NCBI RefSeq assembly: GCF_002081715.1
Contig: NZ_MUKP01000026.1
Coordinates: 24,120 to 88,119, forward strand
DNA: 64,000 nucleotides
Reading direction: 5' to 3'
From: Nocardia donostiensis
GTDB taxonomy: Bacteria > Actinomycetota > Actinomycetes > Mycobacteriales > Mycobacteriaceae
Positions 60,801 through 64,000 of the stretch are shown here, piece after piece. Position 1 is the stretch's first letter; every line of letters starts with the position of its first letter. Under the pieces are notes generated by a model. It did no database searches. It worked only from the letters and a program-made list of their open reading frames with translations, and was not told where the DNA came from. The translations under genes and the position numbers were made by a program.

Positions 60801-62313
60801 ACGCCGGAATCATGTACGCGGGCAGCGATGCGCCGAGGAACTTCGCCAGCTCCCCGGTGTCGATGCTGCTTCCCGTCCTTGGCAGCACATACGACACCAG
60901 CGCGGTCGCGCCCGACGGCAGAGTTTTGCCCAGCGTCGCCGCGTAGTCGATATCGGCGTGGGCGGTGAGCGCGTTGTCGATCTCGCCGAGTTCGATGCGG
61001 AAACCGCGGATCTTCACCTGGAAATCGGAGCGACCCAGATATTCGAGGACACCGCCGTCGGGTCCGTTCGGGTCGGTGCGCCGCACCAGGTCGCCGGTAC
61101 GGTACAGCCGCGCGCCTGCATATCCGGTGTCCGCGCCGAACGGGCTGGCAACGAACCGCTCCGCGGTCAGGCCAGGACGGTTCAGATACCCCTGGGCCAG
61201 CGCTGGGCCCGCCAGGTACAGCTCGCCGATCACCCCGGCAGGCACCGGACGCAACCACGCGTCCAGCACGAACGTCCCCACCCCGGGAATGGCCGAACCG
61301 ATGGTGATCGGCCCACCCGCAGCCAGCGGCGGGGTGCTGGTGGCGAGGATAGTGGCCTCGGTGGGGCCGTAACCATTGCAGAAGGTGTGCTCGCCTGCCC
61401 AGCGGCCGACCAATTCGGGACCGAACTTGTCACCCGCGACGACCACCACTTCAAGGTCGTCGAGCCCGGCCGGGTCCACCGACTCCAGCGCACCCGGGGT
61501 GATCAACATATGCGTGACCTGCTCGCGGCGCAGCAGATCCGCCAGCTCGAAACCGCCGAACACATCCGGCGGCGCCACCACCAGGGTCGCCCCCGAGGTG
61601 AACGCCAACAGCAGCTCCAGCACCGACACGTCGAAGTTCGGTGAGCACACGTGCAGCACCCGGGAGTCGCCGGTGACGCTGTAGTGGTCGCGTTCGGCGG
61701 CGACCAGACTGCCGAGGCCGCTGTGAGTGACCACCACACCCTTGGGTTTACCGGTCGACCCGGAGGTGTAGATGACGTAGGCCGGGTGCCGCTCGTCCAG
61801 CGAACGCACCCGGTCGGCGTAGGAGATGGGGTGGCGTGGACGGCGCGCGGTCCGCTCGGATTGCACCGGGTCGTCGAGTTCCAGCCAGTACACCTTGGTG
61901 CCGAGTACCGGGCGGTGTGCCCTGGTGGTCAAGCCGATCACCGCCCCGGAGTCGGTGACGATGTGGTTGATGCGCTCGATCGGATACTCCGGGTCGACCG
62001 GCACATAGGCGGCGCCGGTTTTGGCGATCGCCCACACCGAAAGCACCGACTCGATACTGCGCGCGATACCGACAGCGACCACATCACCGGGCCCGACGCC
62101 GCGATCGATCAGCTCCCGCGCCAGCTGCGAAGACTGCTGATCGAGTTCCTGATAGGTGAGTTGGCGGTCATCAGCGGGCTCACCCGTCGGGTTGAACCGA
62201 ATCGCCACCTCGCCGGCGGACGATTCCACCGCCGCGGTCAGCAGCTGACCGAACAGCGGGCTACTCGAGCGGCGACGACGGCCGCTCCGAGCGGAACGAC
62301 GGGCAGTTTCCAT
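54859..62313 (-). CDS. Nonribosomal peptide synthetase ending in a truncated adenylation domain
   Basis: 2484 residues. Order with approximate centres: A (180), T (575), C (768, HHIAGDG), A (1255), T (1665), C (1862, HHIAADG), then a partial A from about 2190 to the end. The second A has pocket residues DFWNVGMVH, matching the known threonine code DFWNIGMVH apart from one position, and the typical HSYAFDFSVWE and LNQTPSAF stretches. The first A reads DVLLVAGIL, unassigned. In the third A the TSGSTG loop is replaced by LGDGGSLGY and the chain stops before A5, so it cannot activate a substrate. No carrier follows. The N-terminus is Arg-rich and starts with A, so this protein likely begins the peptide. 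AGAGGTG lies 11 bases before the ATG. Confidence 0.92.
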   Translation of the reverse strand: METARRSARSGRRRRSSSPLFGQLLTAAVESSAGEVAIRFNPTGEPADDRQLTYQELDQQSSQLARELIDRGVGPGDVVAVGIARSIESVLSVWAIAKTGAAYVPVDPEYPIERINHIVTDSGAVIGLTTRAHRPVLGTKVYWLELDDPVQSERTARRPRHPISYADRVRSLDERHPAYVIYTSGSTGKPKGVVVTHSGLGSLVAAERDHYSVTGDSRVLHVCSPNFDVSVLELLLAFTSGATLVVAPPDVFGGFELADLLRREQVTHMLITPGALESVDPAGLDDLEVVVVAGDKFGPELVGRWAGEHTFCNGYGPTEATILATSTPPLAAGGPITIGSAIPGVGTFVLDAWLRPVPAGVIGELYLAGPALAQGYLNRPGLTAERFVASPFGADTGYAGARLYRTGDLVRRTDPNGPDGGVLEYLGRSDFQVKIRGFRIELGEIDNALTAHADIDYAATLGKTLPSGATALVSYVLPRTGSSIDTGELAKFLGASLPAYMIPASFMVLDEIPLTPVGKLDRAALPEPVFAARAFRAPSTPVEEIIAEVYAELLVPGAALSDTERVRVGADDDFFELGGNSLLAAQAAARIGAALRVRVPVQLLFEAPTVAELAERVERHAGSAAGKALEPQPRPERIPLSYAQQRMWFLNRFDPTSAVNNIPVAVRLSGELDVAALRAAVGDLAERHEVLRTRYPDIAGEGYQQVLPIGDRLAIPELSVESAAESQVPVLVAQTVAAGFDVTAAPPVRLRLLELAPTEHVLICVIHHIAGDGFSVGPLTRDLMAAYLDRMRGGAPEWPALEVQYADYAIWQREILGAEDDPESVLSEQIGYWRNALAGLPEQLDLPADRPRPAVASNHGATLAFEVDAQVHAALDRLAHQHNSTLFMVVHAALAVLLARLSATRDIAVGTPVAGRGEAALDDVIGMFVNTLVLRTEVDPGASFADLLAAVRRTDVAAFSHADVPFERLVELLDPARSTARHPLFQVMLTFQNLAPAELELPGLNVSGLDLAVPLAKFDLQLAMVENIDRAGTQRGLSAAFTYATDLFDEPTVQDFADRFRRILTAVAADSAVAVGDIDVLAPGERELVLREWNSAGVVVPEVTLVDLIRMQARRRPSAPAVRFGETTVTFDELLRRGNRVARALIDHGAGPETLVAVAMPRTEELPIALLGVLLSGAGYLPIDTTYPAQRLEFMLADARPAAVLTTASERDAVPSVDLPVVLLEDTAPYSDAVISDADRSARLRPGNLAYVIYTSGSTGVPKGVGVTHRNVVELFANTQLLFEFDESDVWTLFHSYAFDFSVWELWCALANGGAVVVVDYLISRSPELFRDLLLREQVTVLNQTPSAFYQLAEADRAANVSSGGRNGAAGKLALRYVVFGGEALDLRQLHRWYERHGGPGGTGTAAPWLVNMYGITETTVHVSFLPLDEQLVDNPASVIGRALPGLDAFVLDERLAPAPVGVVGEIYVAGEQLSRGYLGRPGLAASRFVANPFGEPGSRMYRSGDLGRWVGFGGRANLEYAGRGDQQVQLRGFRIELGEVEAALLRCPGVGQAVALVRGDEHAGDRLLGYVVPAADSGVRVDPMQVRGRVGEFLAGYMVPDAVVVLDALPLTPNGKLDRRSLPDPEFVSGAPFRAAEGAVEQAVAEVYADLLGVAEVGLDDDFFALGGNSLLATRVVARINEALDADVAVRELFEAPTVAELAARVVPGVGGSTAARPPLARVERPEFVPLSLAQHRMWVLNQFDPASPAYNIPLAIQLTGALDVTALRHAMSDVLERHESLRTRYPIGPDGLPYQEILPVSQAIRGGLEAAPADDPLGRITELMSTGFDVTVEVPVRALLLDNGPDIHLLALVVHHIAADGASMAPLARDLMTAYLARIGGNSPRWSPLEVQYADFAIWQRAVIGTDDDEGSVAAQQLAYWRDQLAGLSGDLELPLDRPRPPIPSMRGASTGFAVSAEVHEALERLARDHHATLFMVLHAAVAALLARLTNETDIALGTPIAGRGERALDDLVGMFVNTLALRTRVEPTVSFAELLDRARETDLSAFANSDIPFERVVEVVVPGRATARNPLFTVVLSFHNNEHPTLQLPGLTVTAVDEGAIAAKFDLQINVDPRRDDSGAPGELVTVLTYATELFDESTVQAFGRRLERILVAAADDPRVQVGDIDILDPEEMQRLAVAAAARPLTTGVASAPTPGTALAQTLAATVEDDPEGPAVVWGEQARTYQELDAGSSRLARALIARGCGPGSAVVVRLERSVDAVIAAWAVLKAGAALVSVDSVDAAVAAGLEVKVGVAVGGGPAVAGVDWLVLDDPATSAQIAGESPRPVTYAHRLRPLRGTDFAFLGDGGSLGYDELAAATGRLRAITDLTYESRTFRHGRPDSLAALVEVVAAGSAGASVVLVPDVTDAAELTDALADEWVTHLISDDAGLGVIDPGPLEGLQAVVVDDDADPGAGWLQVANVIGVAALVSHPRYGARGQRR

Positions 62314-62405
62314 TCGAGTACATTCACCTCTCGCGTCGGGCCTTACCCGGCCTTATCCCCCGAATTCCAGGGGCAACAGGACCGGGGCCGGGCGCGGTCG
62401 GGGCC

Positions 62406-62411
62406 ATCATA
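62406..62411 (-). promoter_or_regulatory. Possible -10 of the NRPS promoter
   Basis: TATGAT on the minus strand, within TATATGAT, 93 bases before the NRPS start. No matching -35 was found at the usual distance. A short GGGG/CCCC hairpin lies just upstream at 62415-62427 and may end the regulator transcript. Confidence 0.3.
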
Positions 62412-62541
62412 TAAGGGGTTTTTCCCCGGTGATGCCCGGCGAAGCGTCCCTGTGGACAAACCAGGAACGGGGCGTGCACCACCCTGCGCGGTATATATCG
62501 TCACGGCCGAGCAAGCGTTGCAGTCTGCGCGGTGCGGGCCC

Positions 62542-63528
62542 TCACAACCAGCCGCGGCGGATCGCCTGCACCCCTGCCTGGAACCGGGTGCTCGCGCCGA
62601 GCCGCTCCAGCAGCCGGGCGGTGCGCCGGACGACCGTACGCCGCGACATACCCAGCCTGCGGGCGATCGTGTCGTCGGTGGCGCCCATTCCCATCAGGGT
62701 CAGGATCGCCCGATCGCGTTCGTCGAGTTCGTCGACGGCGGGGTTCACCGAGATGGGCGCGGCCAGTGTCCACAGCACGTCGAAGGTGCGGATCAGCAAC
62801 TCCAGCGCGGGCGAGGAGTTGATGCGCAGCCCCATCGGATCGGGGCGGCGTTCGTCGCCATGCAGTACCAGGCAGGCTCGTTCGTCATCGCTGATGACCA
62901 GCTTGAACGGCGGGTCGGGCAGGGTGCGCGCGTACGCGCCGCGGCTGTTGATCGACAGGGCGTACCGCAGCCGTTCCTGATCCTGGTAGATCGTGTCCTG
63001 ATAAAGGATGCGATGCCGGACGCCTTCGGCCAGGCGGTCGCGGCGCAGGTCGAAGATGCGCCGTTCCCGGTCCCGGTCGCTCAGGTGTGGGCCGCGTTCG
63101 ACCAGTTTGAGCATGCGGCGGGCGGTGCCCTGTAGTTCCTCGAAATCGGCGAGGAGTTCGGCCCGTTCGTACACTGGGACAACCGCACCGCCGTCGCCCC
63201 GCGGTGCACGCCGCACCGAACGGAAGGTTTCGCTGAGCCGGGCGGCCGCGGCATGCATGCTGCTGATCTGCTTCTGTCTGCGACGCGCCTCGGCCTCCGA
63301 CAGTGATTCTGGGGCATGCGCGTCCCAGCGGGGTGTGCCGTCGGGTGCGTCGATCCGTATCGCGGCGCGTAGTTCGCACAGGCGGTCCAATGCGGCGGCG
63401 GCCGCGGTTTCGGACAGATCGACTCTGCGGGCGATATCGGCGAGGCTCGACCGCGGGTGATGCACCAGCACGGCGTAGATGCGACCGTGCGGGGATCCGG
63501 GCTCGAATATATCGGCAAGCTCGGTCAC
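62542..63528 (-). CDS. LuxR-type regulator with N-terminal TrmB-like winged helix
   Basis: 328 residues from a GTG. Residues about 15-65 (GRIYAVLVHHPRSSLADIARRVDLSETAAAAALDRLCEL) form a winged helix of the TrmB/MarR sort. A middle part (about 110-250) resembles the sensor seen in related actinobacterial regulators. The C-terminus (LDERDRAILTLMGMGATDDTIARRLGMSRRTVVRRTARLLERLGA) is a LuxR helix-turn-helix. It lies directly upstream of the NRPS genes on the same strand, so a pathway-specific role is possible. No receiver or ATPase domain is present. Confidence 0.82.
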   Translation of the reverse strand: MTELADIFEPGSPHGRIYAVLVHHPRSSLADIARRVDLSETAAAAALDRLCELRAAIRIDAPDGTPRWDAHAPESLSEAEARRRQKQISSMHAAAARLSETFRSVRRAPRGDGGAVVPVYERAELLADFEELQGTARRMLKLVERGPHLSDRDRERRIFDLRRDRLAEGVRHRILYQDTIYQDQERLRYALSINSRGAYARTLPDPPFKLVISDDERACLVLHGDERRPDPMGLRINSSPALELLIRTFDVLWTLAAPISVNPAVDELDERDRAILTLMGMGATDDTIARRLGMSRRTVVRRTARLLERLGASTRFQAGVQAIRRGWL

Positions 63529-63602
63529 GACCCGAGCCTAACTAGCGGCTGGTCCGGCTGTATTCGGGATGAGCTGCGGAATATCAAGTTACCCAGGCGG
63601 AC

Positions 63603-64000
63603 TCAGTAGGTGGGGCCCCACTCCAGCGGCACGCCTTTTGCGGCCATCCAGGGGATCGGATCGATCTTGTTACCGATCTGGTCCCAGATCTCGAGATGCA
63701 GGTGCGGGCCGGTGGACTGGCCGCGGTTGCCGACGGTGGCGATGACGTCACCGGCGTTTACGCGCTGCCCGGCGTGGACGAACATTTCGTTCACATGCCC
63801 GTAGACACCGGTGGTGCCGTCGTCGTGCAGTACGCGCACCCACAGCCCGAAACCGGAGGCGGGACCGGCCTCGATCACGGTGCCGCTGCTGACGGCGTGG
63901 ATCGGGGCACCGATCTGATCGGCGAAGTCGACTCCGTAATGCATGGTGCCCCAGCGGCTGCCGAAGTTGGAGCTGATCGCACCGGCCACCGGACGCACCG
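63603..64000 (-). CDS. M23 family metallopeptidase (C-terminal part, cut by window edge)
   Basis: The frame is open to the right edge. The visible part is the LytM/M23 domain: PVAGAISSNFGSRWGTMHYGVDFA with the first His and Asp ligands, then VGNRGQSTGPHLHLEIW with the HxH pair. It ends shortly after, as usual. Such enzymes cut peptide cross-links in peptidoglycan, or, when degenerate, activate other hydrolases; here all zinc ligands are present. The N-terminal signal or coiled-coil lies outside the window. Confidence 0.88.
   Translation of the reverse strand, partial: VRPVAGAISSNFGSRWGTMHYGVDFADQIGAPIHAVSSGTVIEAGPASGFGLWVRVLHDDGTTGVYGHVNEMFVHAGQRVNAGDVIATVGNRGQSTGPHLHLEIWDQIGNKIDPIPWMAAKGVPLEWGPTY

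Noticed and set aside
37649..62313. The two NRPS genes as the nocobactin/mycobactin peptide line
   Set aside because: There is no cyclization domain, no salicyl-carrier start, no lysine-type pocket that I can read and no iron box; the module count is also too high.

Overview
The window is high-GC actinobacterial DNA that looks like a Nocardia-type (mycolic-acid-containing) chromosome. The support is a mycobactin/nocobactin-like siderophore locus with IdeR-type iron boxes, antigen-85-like mycolyltransferases, an MTB12-like secreted protein, a lycopene-cyclase-family enzyme, many GTG starts and the S10 ribosomal operon in actinobacterial order. The species cannot be told from the sequence alone.

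Layout. 1-3.7 kb: the edge of a nocobactin-type siderophore locus (AT-type PKS cut by the window edge, stand-alone ketosynthase, type II thioesterase) reading leftward, with iron boxes, and a divergent secreted MTB12-like gene with its own iron box. 3.7-7.7 kb: an island of very small, translationally coupled genes on the minus strand, divergent from an interrupted small gene, a DUF6879-like gene and an XRE/DUF5753 (Scr1-type) regulator. 7.9-13.1 kb: Uma2 protein, CPBP membrane protease, secreted TAP-like hydrolase, pseudouridine synthase, FMN-binding split-barrel protein and a glycine-rich membrane protein. 13.4-18.9 kb: a second iron locus with ferri-siderophore reductase, pentapeptide-repeat protein, siderophore acyltransferase, lysine N-monooxygenase and, overlapping it, a degenerate stand-alone adenylation-like protein, then a hypothetical gene. 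19.0-24.3 kb: rpsJ to rpsQ, with a strong terminator. 24.8-37.5 kb: mostly lipid and envelope genes (hot-dog thioesterase, lipase, two mycolyltransferase paralogues, lycopene cyclase family, Uma2 protein, drug/lipid-type ABC exporter, an aldehyde-dehydrogenase homologue lacking its catalytic Cys, a double-domain TetR regulator, an enoyl-CoA hydratase). 37.6-62.3 kb: two giant NRPS genes. 62.5-64 kb: a LuxR-type regulator and a partial M23 peptidase.

How the genes work together. The first and second iron loci together supply parts of one lysine-hydroxamate siderophore: polyketide chain building, lysine N-hydroxylation, acyl transfer and reductive iron release, all apparently under IdeR. The two NRPS proteins form a separate assembly line. 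The upstream protein reads A-T-C-A-T-C-(half A). The downstream one reads A-T-C-A-T-C-A-T-C-A-T-(inactive-looking E)-C-A-T-TE. The simplest reading is a heptapeptide made across a module split between the two proteins, with module 2 reading as threonine. No iron box, salicylate-loading or cyclization domain is seen there, so this is not the nocobactin line. Its product is unknown to me, and it is the best candidate in the window for something undescribed.
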